64,000 nucleotides of DNA from Parascedosporium putredinis (GCA_949357655.1 CASHTG010000016.1:372001-436000), one strand, 5' to 3'; positions 33,569 through 47,997 are shown, counted from the first letter of the stretch. Program-made: numbers and translations. The notes: generated by a model not told the origin, from the letters alone.

Positions 33569-35765
33569 CGGAATGTGTGATGTCGGGGTAGTCTGGCAGT
33601 TCTCATGATGGCTGCCGAACCTTGAGAGCCAAGGATTGAGTGTTAGGGTGCCCATGGATCTTTTTTTATATTTATCTTGCAAGTCCTCCGGCGTTTGTTT
33701 TCTTTGCCTCGTGGGCACTCCACTGCCGGCCGGTAAACCAGAGGTATCACCGTTTTTCTTGTTTAATTTGACCTAAGTTTTCAAGCGTCGTCAAAGATGT
33801 CCTCTCCACTTGCCCGTGTAAAGTGAGTGCACATGCGCGTCGCGCGTCACTATCAAGGACCTCGATATCTCAAGGTGAGAGAGTAGACACATGGACAGGG
33901 AGACAGATAGGGAGATAGAGATGCAAGGGAAACAAAAGGGTATTCTTTTTGCTTTCTTTTGCCAACGCGCCGCCTCACCCTTTTCCTCCTAGCCTTTTCT
34001 ACCTTGACCGGGCTGTCTACCTAAATCAAGTGTGATGGACAAACCCCCGAAATGGCCCTCCTATCAAAAACCAAAAGAGAAGGGGGAAAAAGGGAAAAAG
34101 GAAAATAAAGGAAAGGATGAGGGGGGCAAGCAAATGGAAATAAAATAAAGGAAAAAAACAGGCCAGGCGCCTTAGAAATGAAAGGCTCTCCACACACTAT
34201 TTTGACACCCACCCGTACTCCTCTGATTAGTACCTATCCCGTCAAGTACTTGATGCCTCTCCATCCCATCTATATAGTCCTCCCTCCCCGCCCAATCCCT
34301 CCAACCCATTGACCGTTTGGCATTAGACATTGGGGAAGAACAAAAAAGTAAAGTTGATAAAAAAAAGGATGAAAGGAATGAAAAGGAAAACAAGGGGGCA
34401 CAAGAGAAAAGAAATAGAAGAAGTCATGATACAGGACTGGAAACATCTCGGAGAGATTTGGTGGAGGGAAAAAGAACAAGGTGGCAGTGGTTATCGGAGA
34501 AGCGAAAACAACATTCAAGGCCAAAATCCACTGGTGAAAAGAAAAATAAAGATAAATAGAAATAAAAATCGTCATCCATTTTTCATCCTTCATAAAACGG
34601 CATAAGACGGCGAGAAAAGAAGGAAGAGGGTTGTGGAGAGAGATTTGGATCAAAGTCCCCCTCTTCTCTCTCTGCTCGCCCCCTGGCCTGCTTGCCACAT
34701 TCGTACTCGTTTCCATGCTTGTTTATCCAACGTGCTTCTTCCTCGATGGTAATCCCAAGCCTCTCTACCAGGGCAAGGGACGTACATACTATTGAAACCC
34801 CAAGATAGGTTCCATCCTTGCACCAAGATGGACAAGAAACAAACGAGGGAGGAAAAGCGTGGCAAGAGAGCCGTGGGCAGAGGGTTGCGAAGATCGGGAG
34901 GAGAAAGAGCTAGGTAACACTCGAGGAAGGGTAGAAAGGTATCGCGCTCAAACATGGCGGTAATGGATATATGGAAGGGGAGACGTAGTCCAGGTGGCAT
35001 GGTGGTATGAAGGGTGTATGTGAGGATCCGTGTACTTCTCCGTGGCGCGATGGGCCCGCCGTTTCCTTCGGTATGCGGTGGCCCCGCTTTTGACTGCGCC
35101 GAGGCTCGTTGGGTCGGCCGGAGGAGAGAGGAACCCACGATGGCTCGAGCGAACAGAGGTAGGTGTGTGTATATATATGCGAAGGAAAGAAAGAAAGTAA
35201 AAAAGGAAAAGAAGATATCAGGGGAGTGAGTGACGGAGATAGAGGGGTTAGTAGCGCAGCGAACGGAAAAAGAAGTTTGGATAATTAGAGAAGCCACCGA
35301 ATTAGTTCATTCCTCGCCAGGAATCGCTCCGAGCAACGGATTATGTCCAAGTTCTGGTTGTTCGCTTCGGCTGTAGCGTTGCGATGGAAACAGCCGTGAA
35401 GAAAAGAAGACAAAAGACACAAAAACTAGTAGAAGACAAAATTGGAAAAGAAAAAGAAGAAAAGAATGAAAGTCCAAAGAGAAAGAAGGAAGCAGAAGGA
35501 TAGAAGACGTCGTCGTGGTCGTGTTCAAGAAGAGAAAACAAATGACGGTTGAAAGCGACCCTTGTTGGATGATATCTCGAGTGTATGGCGCAGAAAAGGC
35601 AAAGAAAATGCAATGCTCCATGAGGCCCCCAGGGCCCTATGATAAAAAAACAACCTTTGATCAGATGCGCCGGATGCTGATGACAGGCCAGATCCAGTGG
35701 GGAGGGTGAAAGAAGAAAAGGCTACACGTTGTAACTCGTATGGACTTGCCAATGTTTCCTGCAGT
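33569..35765. other. 2.2-kb intergenic region between convergent genes
   Basis: 3' flanks of the decarboxylase (+) and the zinc-cluster factor (-). Purine-rich on the plus strand (about 34060-34160, 34320-34560 and 35395-35515), which produces long meaningless frames. No recognised gene. Confidence 0.55.
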
Positions 35766-38393
35766 CTAGATGATGTTTGCAATCGAAATACGCTCCTGTC
35801 CCTGATTCTTCTGTTTGGTTTCCGCAGGGCTTCCCTCTGTAGCGAGCGTTGTGGTCGTTGTTCCCGGCGTTGGCGGCGGTCCGAGGTTGACCGGACCCCC
35901 GCCCCCACCCTCCGGCTTGATAGGCGCTGCCATCGACCCGCCCATGGCCGGCGGTGCCCAAGTCGCGCTTGTCGGCGTGGGAATCGCTCCTCTCCCGGTG
36001 AGGGACTTGATGGAGGCTTCAAGCCTGTCCCAACCTCCCCACTCTCGAGCCTCGTCCTCCGAAAGACCAACTCTGTGCTCGAGAGACCTGAGGCAGTTTC
36101 CGCTGCTACCCGTCCCTTGTGGCGTGGGGGTTGGTCGTGCTCCGCTCCCCCAAATCCACGATCCGTCGAGCGAGCCTTGCTGGTCGGCTGAAACGTAGAC
36201 GAGTAGCTCTTCGTCGCGAAGGAGAAGCTCCTGTAGCGGCGTGGGTCCGGGTCGGCCGTGGGGTGGCGCGAATGGCTGCGGCGGCGTGGTGCGTGCCAAC
36301 ATGGTTGCGTATTCCGCCCGCTTTGCCGCTAAAGTCGATGTGAAAAACGCTAGGAACCGCCCACAGGGTATCGCAACGTCCCGTTTTCCGCTGATGCTCG
36401 CCAGCGCCCTCACACAGGTCATCGCCCGATCAACGTCACCTAGCAGGAGCAGGTAGAGAACACAGCGGAAGGTGTGTATGGCAAAGAGCTCCGTGGCCGA
36501 GTCCGCCAAATCTCGGCTGGTTCTTGCGATGAGGCTGGCCGTCTCCGAGGCCGTGTGATAGCACTGCTCAACCGCCGTGAGCCGTACGTCCGGAGGACAC
36601 GAGGGGTTGAGGTTGTGCCGGTGCAGGATGAGCCTCGCGTTGAGGAGGTAGGTGAGGGGCAAGATGAAATGGGGGCTAATGGTACCGTGTTGGCGGGGTC
36701 ACAGGCAGGGGGAAAGTGCGCAGGCATGACCCAAAGTGTTGGTCGAATGTTGCTAATCGAGTCGGTGCGATCATGGGGCTCCGTAGCGTCTTAAGAAGCG
36801 CTGTATAGGATCTCGTGACGTGGATGATGGCGTGGAGGAAGTGAGTAAGGGGCTCCTCGCCGTTTGGAACGTGAATTCCCTGCTCGTGAATGTAATGATC
36901 GTCTACCGGCGCTGGAAGGGGCACGTCGCAGTCCTCATCATCGATCGCCACAGGCCGTCCGGACTCCAAACTGAAGCTCCTGTCCAATGCATACATGGTC
37001 CACCAGACTCTCTTACGCATCTCGCCCTCGACAACAGGCCATGGACCGGAGTCGAGGTATAGCCCCAAGTCCTGCCCGATTCGGATGGCCATTCCAAGCC
37101 AGTGCCATGCCGCAGATTTCAGATTCATCTCGTTCAAGCAGATGGAGATGAGAACACATGCTCTTGAGCAGTCTAAGCTGTGTTCATCCTTCCAAGGATC
37201 AATCAGCCGCTTTGCTTCCTCGAGGAGCTCCGGCGGCTGTGTGAAGCGATCCGTGTGTGCGTCGTTGCTGAAGAGGGCACCCGCCGCTAGAACGGCGAAA
37301 AACATGGAAAGAAACGTGCTGGATACCGAGTACGTATTATTGACGGCGTACATGTCGTCTATAGCCCGTTGAAAAGCGGGCCAGTGAATCATCGGAAACA
37401 TCGTGTGGACTGCGGCATAGTAGGAGCGAAGCAGACGCTCCACCGCGGGTCTTTGGGGTAGAGGCGGTTGGGGCCTATTGCCACCCACAGCCTGAGGCGC
37501 CTGATGAAATTGTGGAGGTGACTTCCAAATTCCCTTGAGTAGGTCTTCATGTTCGCCCGGGCTCTCGACAGGTCGTGAATGGGGGCCGCTCGTTTGCGCC
37601 GTTTGGGATCGGAGCCTATCTCCGGGAGATGAATGGTCAACTGCTCGAGTCCCTCAAGATCTAAATCCAAATGCCCATCTCGGTCTTGAAGCATGCGCCT
37701 CAGGCTGATATTTTCACGGCGCATTCGATCCATCTGTTTCTCAAGATCCTGGACTTGCTTGATGGACGACATTCGCCTGTTCGTCTCCTTGGTGAATTGG
37801 CACTTCACGTTTCGACTCGAACATTCGGAACAGCTAGTCGTCTCCGTGGCATCGCATTTTACCTTTCTTTCCCTGCACGCGTCGCAACTGGGGTCTTTCC
37901 TCCGCTGTCGATAAGCTCTCTTCTGGGCGCCTGCCGAACCATGGCCCGAGCTCAGGCCTGCCAGAGACTGCGCCGGAGTGTTCGCAGTGGAATCTCCCGA
38001 CGGAAGTGACTCGCGACCCATTGCAGAATTCGCTGTAACGGGCGTATACGGTTGGAATGGCCCTGCTTGGCTCCCTGGTGGCATCGGGGGTGGTATCCCA
38101 ATAGGTTGAGGAGGCGGTTGGGCCACATTTCCTCTTGGCGCGGGGTTCATCGAATCCATTGAAGAATGGTAGGCGGGCAAGGGCCGCGGCGAGGTTGCTG
38201 AAGACACTGGCGACGAGTCGTATGATCGCGCGGAAAGGTTTGGTGATCGGGGGTAGGATGATTTGAAGGACGGAGACATGGCCAAGCCCGAGCCCCAGTC
38301 GCTAACACCACTTCCTCTAAACTCGAGGCGCCCAGGCGCCAAAGCAGGCTCCCTTCTTCGTTGAGCGATGGACGGCTTGATGTCCAGAAACAT
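35766..38393 (-). CDS. Zn2Cys6 fungal transcription factor (frame breaks)
   Basis: Intronless gene of 876 residues when three missing bases are allowed for. Residues 1-150 are Pro/Ser-rich and disordered. A zinc cluster follows: CDACRERKVKC then SCSECSSRNVKC, six cysteines spaced 2-6-7-2-6. A linker and coiled-coil dimerisation segment (IKQVQDLEKQMDRMRRENIS) come next. The middle is a fungal-specific (MHR-type) regulatory domain with LLRSYYAAVHTMFPMIHWPA, RVWWTMYALDRSFSLESGRP and AIDDEDCDVPLP. The C-terminus is Gly/Thr/Pro-rich. The frame changes near 37533 (G run), 36711 (C run) and 36685 (G pair), after which 2631 nt are in frame. The start ATG at 38393 (MFLDIKPSIAQ) is chosen as first in frame; MSPSFK at about 38279 is the alternative. 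Target genes unknown. Confidence 0.85.
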
Positions 38394-40800
38394 GCAGACT
38401 GCTTAGTAGGTTGCTCGATAAAAATCTCCGAACAAGAAATATTCGGAACGACAAGCCGGGGCTGAGGGGATCCGAGATGAAGCCTTTCCGTGACAAGCTC
38501 AGATACCCCCACGCCTTGGTGAGTCGCAACCGCCGAAACCGAAGGGGCGGAGTTGTACTCGGCAATCTTATCAACCGTTGCACAAAACGAAGCACAAGAG
38601 ATCCCGGAAGAGCAAAGAGATGGACTGAGGAAGGACGAGGAGGAATGAGAGTGCGCGCACTCGTGAGAGAGGGGAAAAGGTACAGAGGAAAGGGCGGGGG
38701 AAAAAAGACCGTGGGCCAGCCTTGACACACCGGCGTCGTCTTTCTGCGGTACTCGAACTGTCGGTGACGGTAAGGACTTTGGCTGCCGGATAATCGGTAG
38801 GGCCTTGAAAGGGTAGCGGCGGGTTCTTGATGTCGCTTGAGTCAGACCTGAAGCAGGTTAGAAGGAACTCGATGTCGCAAAAACGAGAACTACAACGAAG
38901 CACTGATCGTTGAGGACGAGAGCCGCGTCGCGGAGAAACGAAGTGGCAGAAAGCAAGGCGCAATGTTATGTTAGGTAATGAAGGAAAACAAGATCCAAGG
39001 GGGCCCAAAGACGCCAGGTGGGCTGCAGAACGCGAAGACAACCTCCAGAGCAGAGTGGGGATGAGTGTTCAGGAAAGCCGAAGGAGAAGCGCCATCCAGC
39101 AGCACACTCGAGCAACAGCTTCCTAAATCTCCTCTGAAGTTCTCCTTTTGGGCGGGGAGAGTTGACGGAGGTTTCGAGGACTTGGATCTGAAGTGTAAGT
39201 CATCCGCTGGATGGGTTGAGAAGATATGCGGAAGTAAAAAGAGGTAGAAGATGTGGTTGACGAGGAAGAATGGAGGGGATGTTTGGTAATGGAAGCCACC
39301 TTATTGACAGATCGTTGACCCTATGTATGAAGACCTAGAGCGTACGTACGTGCGTGTCTGCCCCATGCTTGGTACGGTAGTATTATGGACTGTCACTCGA
39401 TGGATAGGGAGAACCAGGGAGAAGAGGGGCGCTATTATCACACCCCACCTCCAAGGACGGATGCACGACTGACATGGACGGAAGGGACAGGGTGGAAGAG
39501 GGTGTGGGACAGATGTGGGCGTGGGGAGTGGGATCGGGGGAGGGCGTCAGAAGTGGGAGTGGCGGTGGTAGCCTGGACCTAAAGAACAAGATCCGGGACA
39601 GCCACCCGGTAATCGACTGGCGCTGGTTTTCGGGAACTTCGCTAGACGGCTTGACAGAGATTGGCAAGAGGCTCCGTGAGGCTACCTACCCTCGCGCAAA
39701 AAGAGCCAAAACCGTCCCAGCATAATTGTCAAGTGGCATAGAGTTGGGGTTGCAGGGCTAGGGCCATTGATGGGAGAAGATCAGTTCGGGTGATGTTGTG
39801 GGCCCCAGCTTGAGCACAAAACTCGGACCAAGCCAAATCTTAGGTTCTTCACCCATGCTAGTGCACTCGAGGATCGAAGGACCCAGAATGCCTTTTGCGC
39901 CGATGTCTTGTAATAATGCTATGGGGACAGAAGGGAAGAGAGGAAGGAGAGCCGAGTTTCTCTCATGCGCAGCTTTTCCGCGTCTGGAGTCGGTACCTGA
40001 ACTTCATGCGTGAACTTTTAGCAGTTCGGACAGTCTTTACCCAGACCAGAACAGACCCAGTTTTCAATGCAACCTCCACGCCCTCTCTCTCCTTAGTCTG
40101 CGTTCAACGAACCTCGGTGGAGTGGTAGATACCTGTTACATGGTGGTATGGCATTCGCGGCTTGCGAAACGGATATCGGAAGAAGATACTTGTACTTTGG
40201 CCGCTTCTCTGGAGATCTAACATCTCCCTACAATAAACGTCTTGTCCTGTAAGTCAGGGTGGCATGTGTTCTTTCTCCCCGGCGAAGGTAGGACATGTTC
40301 ATAGGGTGGTTACAGATCGTGCGTAGCCTTGCGTCTGGAAAAAGATCTTGAGTGATAGTCGGCGCTTGCCACGGCCAGGCTGCTCAAGCAGGGTAGTTTT
40401 ACCTGCATCGTGCGTGCTTCTAGTGAGCAACCTCGCCCATTTGGCATGAAGATGCGGTACCTTTAAACACACAACTTTGGCCAACGGTTGGCCGCTTGAT
40501 GGTTGACAGACAAGCGGCTTTATCTTCAATGCACTCAAAGGAAAGCACCTGCTCGACCAAAGTCGGGTGTGTGTGTGGATATGTGTTTGGTTTGTGCTTG
40601 ATGAGGAAAAGAGGAAAATTAAATTCTGCTCTTCTCCCTTTTCCAGCCGCGTAGAATCCGGAAAGTCGTGCAGGGTGCTTTCAGGGTCTGAGCTAAGTGA
40701 CGTACCCTGTATTATTCGTCTTGGAAAGGAGGATCTTTTCATCTCGGGGTACTGGAGCTAGTCCTTAACCTCCCATTTCACCCCTGTTATGTTTTCCTTT
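38394..40800. other. Gene-poor region, part 1: leader of the zinc-cluster factor and beyond
   Basis: The left 700 bases probably are the factor's promoter and 5' leader, with short upstream frames. The rest shows no conserved frame. GC is moderate, with no clear sign of repeat-induced mutation. Confidence 0.5.
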
Positions 40801-42137
40801 TTGATGTTGAGAGGAGACAACCAGGCCACTAGGCCTTTTTGGGCAATGATGTGCATATGTATTTGTTGACTAATTTTGCAACCGACCCAGCTGTCCTTCA
40901 GTGGATTGAAGAGCTGGAGTGGTGTTGCAGCTTTTCTCGACTTGTCACAAAACCGCAGCTTGCCCGGCCAGATAAACCCGCCCGGCTCCACCCCTGGCTG
41001 CCTGGCTAGTCGGGATATATCTCAAGCGAAGGTACAGAGGGGCGAATCGAGACTAATGGGTGCCTTCGTAAGACTTTTCGGGGTCTCCATAGACAAGAAA
41101 CAAAGCCCTTTCAAAGGGGGACAGGAGGGGGCATCGTGGCATTCGATGAGGTGCGACGGATGAAGACAGTAGAAAAAAGAAAGTGTTGGGGCGGCATCTA
41201 GAGTTCCAAAGCCCAGTGTTCCGCCGCGAGGCACCGAGATGATGTTCAAGGCAAAAGGCCGAAACAGAAAACAGAACTAGATCAGAATTGGGTCCAGCTA
41301 GCTGCATCCATAGATCTTTGTGTAGGGAGGCTTCCGCCGAAACTAAACGGATTGAGCCCGAAGACTACAGCGCCATGGAATTCCCGGGCGGCGCATGACT
41401 TGTGGAGACAGGCCACGCCCAGCAGGTAGGAGTTCAGGACGGCACTGCCTTCGCGGCGGACCGAAGGGCGATGTTCGGTGTCTTTTGCCGGGTTCCTTCT
41501 GATGGAAGTTCTGAGCCACATTGACCCATCATGCACGCTTGTGGCACTCGAATTTTTTCCTTTTTTCTTTCGCCAGGGGGCTAGGAGTCGAGCCGGGCCC
41601 ACTAGGGAGGTGTCGCATGGCTGCCCGGTACCTGAACCGGGAGGAACCAGGATAGATGACCAAACTAAAAACGGCCGTTTATGATCCTCAGAGCCACCAA
41701 ACGGCAAAGAACGGGGCGAATTTCGTTCGACGCGGTTCAGGAGATCACGGGCAGAGGCGTGGGGAGAAACTGGGCGTACCAGCGGATAAGCTTCGCCTTT
41801 TTTGTGGACTGGCCACCAAGTTTCCTCTGTGGGATCGACAGGGTATTGACTCTTCGATGTGGTGGAAAGGTGCCTTGCCCTGCATCTGCGGCTCATGCTA
41901 AAACCAAACCATGGAATAACCCGATAACCCCAGGTGTCCGTCAACGGTTAGTTGTGGTTGTAAACTTGTACCCTGCTGTGTGCTCGAACGTATCAAGTAC
42001 TGCATAATACACACGGCTCGTCTTCTTACGCTTCCTGTAGCATATAACACACGGGCGCGAAAGGGAAAAATCCAAGTCTTCCCCTGAATGTTCCTCCCCT
42101 ATATCCCCTTCCTTAGTGGCGCGGCCCTAGTTGAGTA

Positions 42138-42163
42138 AATTTTTTTTTGTTTTTTTTTTTTTG
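42138..42163. repeat. T-rich tract
   Basis: T9 G T15-type low-complexity run, read directly. Confidence 0.85.
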
Positions 42164-44883
42164 GCCCCATCGCCCTCGGTGCATCGAGATCTGGGAGCGT
42201 ACGGTATTGAGCGGTCCAGCGGTAGGTCCGATGAGGGATCATAGCTTGAGACGTTACTTGAGGGCGTAGAAAATGAAGAAGAAAAGAAAATAGCGATCGC
42301 CAGTCACTCCTCTACTCCTTCGGGCCCCAAAATTCGGAGAGGAAGCTTGCAGGAAGAAACATTCAAGTGTTTTCAATGTCTCTGTGCAGGTCAAACACTG
42401 GAGCACTCGACAACCTCATTTTGCTACCCTCTCTGCCACCACCCGCGAGAGGGAGCAAGTCTGCCGTTAACGCTCGGGTTTCCTTATCTCCACACGTTGC
42501 TCGAAGCTAGGAGGGTGTGGGCGGAGTGGAACGATATGCAGACCGCAGATCAAGGCCAACTTGCAGAGCTGTCAAAGACGTACGCTGTGCCCTCGCTTCG
42601 GGTATGCCCCAAATGGAGCGCTCGGACAGAATAACTTGCCTTGTCTTCGAGATATACACAGATACAAGTACAACGAGGCTGGATGAATAGAGGAAATATG
42701 CTCTTGTAACGTCGCCACAGACCTTCCAAAGATTCCCTGGCCGAAACATATCAGGAAGGAGCGGGCGGCGGTCGACAAACTAGGATACATAAACTACCTG
42801 CGCATCTACGTTAGCCAATCTTTTCCAAGAAAGAAGAGGATGACAGGAGTTTGGAGGTTTACCCCGTGCGCCTGCCGTGCTTGAGAGACAAGTATTGCTC
42901 GCCTCCGTGCATTCCATTTTGGGGGAAAATACAAGGGTTTCCGAACACCTCCCCTTCTCTCGGAATAGGATAAACTCCCGGGGCCGTGCCTTAATGCTAC
43001 AAGGAGAGAACGCTCTGGGTCGCAAGACTCGGAAGAGGAATGCCCTGCGGGTGATGCAATAATGAATATGAATAGGCATGAGATGGATTAAGCCGGAACA
43101 ATCGAGGATAACGCGCAAATAGATGGAAAAGATCGCCAATATAGCCAGTTCATGCCTTTCAGTAATTGCACTCGTCACCGTCGACTTCCTCTTCCCGACT
43201 GTGGAGCGGGGAAGTTAATCTACCCTCCCGTCAGAAATGTTTCTCGGCTGGCACTTTCCCGCACCTTCCCATATCCAGCAGCAAGAGCGATCTGGGCATT
43301 GGCATGGCCCAGGGCACGCACACCTAGAATAGAAAAGCCGAAGAGTGCCTGCTTCAAACGATAATCATAACCTCCGAACTAGTAGTGTACATCAATGAAT
43401 GCAACCAACGTGCGCAAACCTCAGTGGTGGGTGTGCACAACTCATTTTAGTCAGTGGGTCCTCTACAGGGTGTCCCACTTCACACCGATCTGGTTTCCGT
43501 CCGTCCAAAGGTCTGGAGGCCACGACATCTCTGAGATTTGAATGACAAGACGGGCAAAAGAAAAACAGGGCATGTCGAGGCGGCGACTGCCCCCAGCAGA
43601 ACCTTGATCCCTTGCTCTTTCCTTTTGGTCAGGAAACCCCAGACAGAAGTCTCATATGTCGAATAGGCGTATGCTCCCACCAATACATTGAGAGCACGCG
43701 CAGTGGTGCTCCATACTCACGTAACCCTGTGTGGCATTGAGGGGCACCTCCACAGATGAATTGCGACCCTGGGGATAGTCATCTCCCTGTACATGTCGCA
43801 GTTCCTCAGCAGGCCCTAACTTTATTAAGGAGACCAGGAGGCATCGCCGACAGTCGTTGAGACGGCTTTGGTGGTGATCCTTCTCACTTTCTGTAGGATG
43901 GCACAATCCTGGTGTCTCCGGTGGTTTGTTCCGTCAGCTTAGAGTCGTGGCTTGTTTAAAAATGTCGCGGGGGCTAGGACGTGATCACCAGGCCGAGGTT
44001 CCCCCACAACGCAGTGTTACTCTCGCCCGTGCGACGGCTCAGGCTTCTCAGGCACTGACGATAGACTTCGGAGCCTCGACTCTTGCGTCGTATCACTGCG
44101 GTTCACCAGAGCCAAGCAATCGGCCTGCTTCCGAGACACATCAAGCCGAGGGGGATGGATGGGACGTGTCGCGCAAAGGATGTTGTCCTTCGTGCTGGAC
44201 CCCGGGCCTGGGAGATCAAGTCCCCTCCATGGGCCGATCCCTTTTGAGGATGGTGGAGTTTGCCTATCGCCGCAATTCTGGGTTTCGACAAGGGGTGGAC
44301 GTAATAGGGGTAGTCAATGATGAGCGCATTATCTCAGGCTGGGGTTCCAGCGCGCTTGAGCCCGCCGGCAACGCATTGAGAGCACGATGATGGCATGGTA
44401 TTATTGCTACGACTCCCCAGGTATCCCACCCGTGGTTCTGGGCATGGACACGGCAAGCCCGGAACGCTGAGACTGCCACCTTGCCTTTACCAAACTATAC
44501 ACCATGGCTCAGAAGCTGTGGAACAAATGTCGTCGCGATGTAAAAGAGAAATGGGGGATTGATGCAACACATAACACACCCGCACCTGGATCGAAGTGTT
44601 ATGGCCCGAGAAGGGGAGGCATGCGAGATTTCGAGGTGCTGCCGCAACTGCTTCAGAGGATACTGGAGGGTGGGATTGGTGGACCCTGAAATGTACTGTG
44701 TAAGTGTCAATGTCAACCCTGAAGCATCTCCTCTCATGTTACGTTGACGGAAGTGAGGCCTCGTGCTGCATAAGCTTCGAATGGCAACCCTTCCACCAGT
44801 CGGAGAGCTACGTATCTGGTTCGTTCGTTGATAATGATATGTGAAGGAGTCGTCGTGCAGCAGGCATAGCCCGGCCAGAAATA

Positions 44884-44902
44884 ATCGATGATTATCATCG
44901 AT
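44884..44902. repeat. Perfect 19-bp palindrome, 9-bp arms
   Basis: ATCGATGAT, one T, then ATCATCGAT. The arms are exact reverse complements. Confidence 0.9.
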
Positions 44903-45194
44903 GCGTGGACTGGTTTGTCCAGCGGATCACGGCAATGCAAACCAAAAAGGTTGGCTGGTTCGTCCATGAATTGCAAGCAAACTAAACCTAATAGTGTGAA
45001 CCCTCTCAATAGAGTTGTTGTTTTACTGTGGCGTACCGGCCACCATTCATGCACTGCTTATGCTTCTTTGAACCACCAGCAGGAGAGCCTGGCTGTGACC
45101 AGCATGAGGGGGGCGAAGCGGCCGGGAAAAAGTATAGCGCCCTAAACGTGTTAGTACCCATAGGTCAGTTCAAAAACTGCCTACTAGTATCAAC

Positions 45195-45212
45195 ATCCAT
45201 GGATCCATGGAT
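45195..45212. repeat. Perfect 18-bp palindrome
   Basis: ATCCATGGATCCATGGAT equals its own reverse complement. Confidence 0.9.
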
Positions 45213-45967
45213 GGATGAACTCATTGCACATGCCCTTGTTCATCCGAGAACGGCTCTTTGCCGGCCGGCCCCTATGACTAGAGATCGGCTGGTAATAACA
45301 TTTTTCTGATAATATCTGGAAACCCTTTTTAAACCCTCGCCACAGTCCCTTGGTTTTTCGCCAAGACTGCCGAGGTGGGTTTGGGGAGGCCAGAGTTGAC
45401 AAATGAGCCCCAAACGACCGGGATGGTCTTGCAAATGCTCAAGTATCCAAACCCGGCGCCGTGTGACCAGGCGTGACTTTCAGGACGAGGGCAGGTACCT
45501 GCAGTGTGCAAGGCCACCCAAGCCACCCAAAGCAATCGCAGGGCTGGCCAAATTCTTCAAGGCCCCTTATCCCTGGATCTCGTATCCTTCCACTTGAACG
45601 AGAAGCATTCCTGAGTAATTACTTGGCCAACTGATGTCACGGACCGGATAAAAGTTTCAAGTCGTACTCGCCGGCCGGCATCGATGTCGAGGTTAGGCGG
45701 GGGTGGCTGATATACTAATTGATATACCTTTGTACATCAAATTGATCCAGTCACTATTGATGAAGTAGTCGTGGAAGACGAAACTTTGCTTCCAGAGTTA
45801 CGGAGTACATAATGATACACGGGCTGATCGAATCAATTCTATTCAATGTTCCCTAATGGATATTGCCTAGGTACTGGTCAAGGGTGGGTCACTGATACAC
45901 CGGACAAACACGCACTCCCACACGCCAGTGTGCTCCATTCAAGCAAGCAGCACCACAAACAATGGCA

Positions 45968-45992
45968 GACATCGTGGACATCGTGGACATCG
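45968..45992. repeat. Tandem GACATCGTG, about 2.8 copies
   Basis: Two exact 9-bp units and a third unit of seven bases. Confidence 0.85.
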
Positions 45993-47963
45993 GGGGATCA
46001 ATTGATACTTGATGGTTGTGTTGTCCATGAAAGGCGCCAGGGTCCAGGGATTGACGGAGGGAAAGATTGAATCCTTCTGGGGCAGCTTCCACCATTGTTC
46101 TTCGCTTGGGATCAAAGAGCTCAAGTGCTCCTTCAGCGGGGCTGGCAGAAGATTGGTGTGCACTGGTCTGCGATTTTCATTTCTCGCACCCGCTAGCGCA
46201 AGTTCTCTCACCAAAATCGCCCCACCGAACGACGACTGGAAGTGGAAAAAGAACATTGACGGCTTGGGAAATTCTCTCATGCCGAGCATCGAATATTTCT
46301 CCACTGTTCTAGTGGGGTTCTGCTTCATCACTCTAGTAGAGTTCTTCTTTTTCTTTCTTTTCTTTCTTTTTTCTTCTTCTTGCTTTTCCGTTTCTTTTCC
46401 ACCCGCCTCGCCAATGCCTTTGTGACGACCGCCAAACGGACTTCAGGATTAATTTACACCGAGGGAAGGGTTACGGTGCTTGCAATATGCAAGTTTGGCG
46501 GCGACGCCTCTAGATTAATTCATCCTCGTTTTCTCGAACCTCCCTTGGAAGAAAGGGTCTTGATAAATATGTTGGGGGACTTGGTCGGAAAGTGGGGGCG
46601 GAGGAAAACAATCCTCCGCCCGGAGTACGGAAAAGGAGATGCCACAGCGCGGGAGGAAAGGAGTTCTGTGCGAGCCTATCATAAGCTTGGAAGATGTCTC
46701 GACAAGTACAACAAGTACTTTGAGCGTCGTCAGAAAAGGGCAATATTGGATGGCAGACCTCATGTGAGTGGAACAAATAATATACACTCTTTTTGCCAAG
46801 CAGCAATTTTACTCCTGCCGCTCATCGATGATGGCGGGAAGCAGCCCATGCCAAACGCATGCACCCGCCCCCACACCCACCCCACCCCATGTGCTGGGAG
46901 CGTCCCTGTGTCTCGCGCGGACTCGTACGAAACCTAATCCGTGCTCGGAGGTAATAACCACAGGGACCAAGCCGGAAACAGGGCAGCACCCGAGGGGTTT
47001 CCAGACAAACCCTCGCAGGGTTCCAGCAACGCGTGGTGATACCTACCGTGTGTTGGAGAGGCAGCACACGTTGTTTCACCAAGATCGCACCCTCACCCCT
47101 TCCCCGTCTACTTGAAAAGAAAACAAGAAAGAAAACGAAACCCTAAGGGTTGCCACTTGAGCAAGTCAGGCACATTGGTAGAAATCCATCCTCAAGGGGC
47201 CGTGAGAGAGTGGCGCAGGTTTCGCCTCCCTCACGGCGTTGTGACGAGGGAAGGCGGCTGCAGAAGATGTGCGTGCGTGGCCGTAGAAATATTGAGAAAA
47301 CTGGAAAGAGCGTCGAGCATGACACCTAGAGTTGCTGAACCAAGCTGGGGGTGGTTGCCCTCTCGGGAAATTCTATTAAGTCACAACCAACCGGAATGGT
47401 GTGTGGATTGGGGTCATTCCAAGACTAGTAAGTGGCTGTTGCCAGGAATGGCAAGCACGAAGTGCCTCCGTGGAAAACAAGATTGATCCCTGCTGTCCGC
47501 TCCAAGACGAGATGACGCTGTGGCGATGGGCCCTAAATCCTGCTGTCTGCTGTGCGCTGTCAAGGCTGTCAAAAGAAATGCTTCGTCGGTTCAATGTCGC
47601 ATAGGTCTTGTCGTGGGCACAGGACTATTGGGCCACACCACACCACCGTGGTCCCTTGTACCTTCCGTCGGAGGATATCTATCTAAGCCCCAAGCTCAGC
47701 GAATGCAAACCACGCCTTCCACCTATTAATGCTCTTCTCCAGAAAAAAAAAAACCAGTTACTTGAACATTGAGGGCAGGCAGCCTCAATACCACCCTTGA
47801 CTTCAAGTTGGATTATCTTTGTTTGGGAAGGGGAATGCAACGGGGCGTCGGTGCGGGAACATAAACAGAAGAGGAAAGTCGCCCCCTCTTCAGGACTCCA
47901 TGATGATTTCTCTCTCCGTCCATATCCATGTCGGAAATCCCGACGCAGGGTTTGGAAACCCAC

Positions 47964-47997
47964 CTCGAAGGATCAATTGATATCATTGATCCTCGAG
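47964..47997. repeat. Imperfect palindrome, 12-bp arms with one bulge
   Basis: The left arm CTCGAAGGATCAA pairs with TTGATCCTCGAG except for one extra A. The 9-base centre TTGATATCA is itself nearly self-complementary. Confidence 0.85.

Larger units (their letters stand above)
40801..45190. other. Gene-poor region, part 2
   Basis: No gene recognised on either strand. It holds a T-rich tract at about 42138-42163 and a perfect 19-bp inverted repeat at 44884. The 154-codon frame at 43926 (+) has no motif or homology that I can see. Confidence 0.5.

Noticed and set aside
35766..38393. Calling the zinc-cluster gene a pseudogene because of three frame changes
   Set aside because: Each change needs one base in a homopolymer, and the protein continues conserved on both sides. 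Same pattern as in essential genes.
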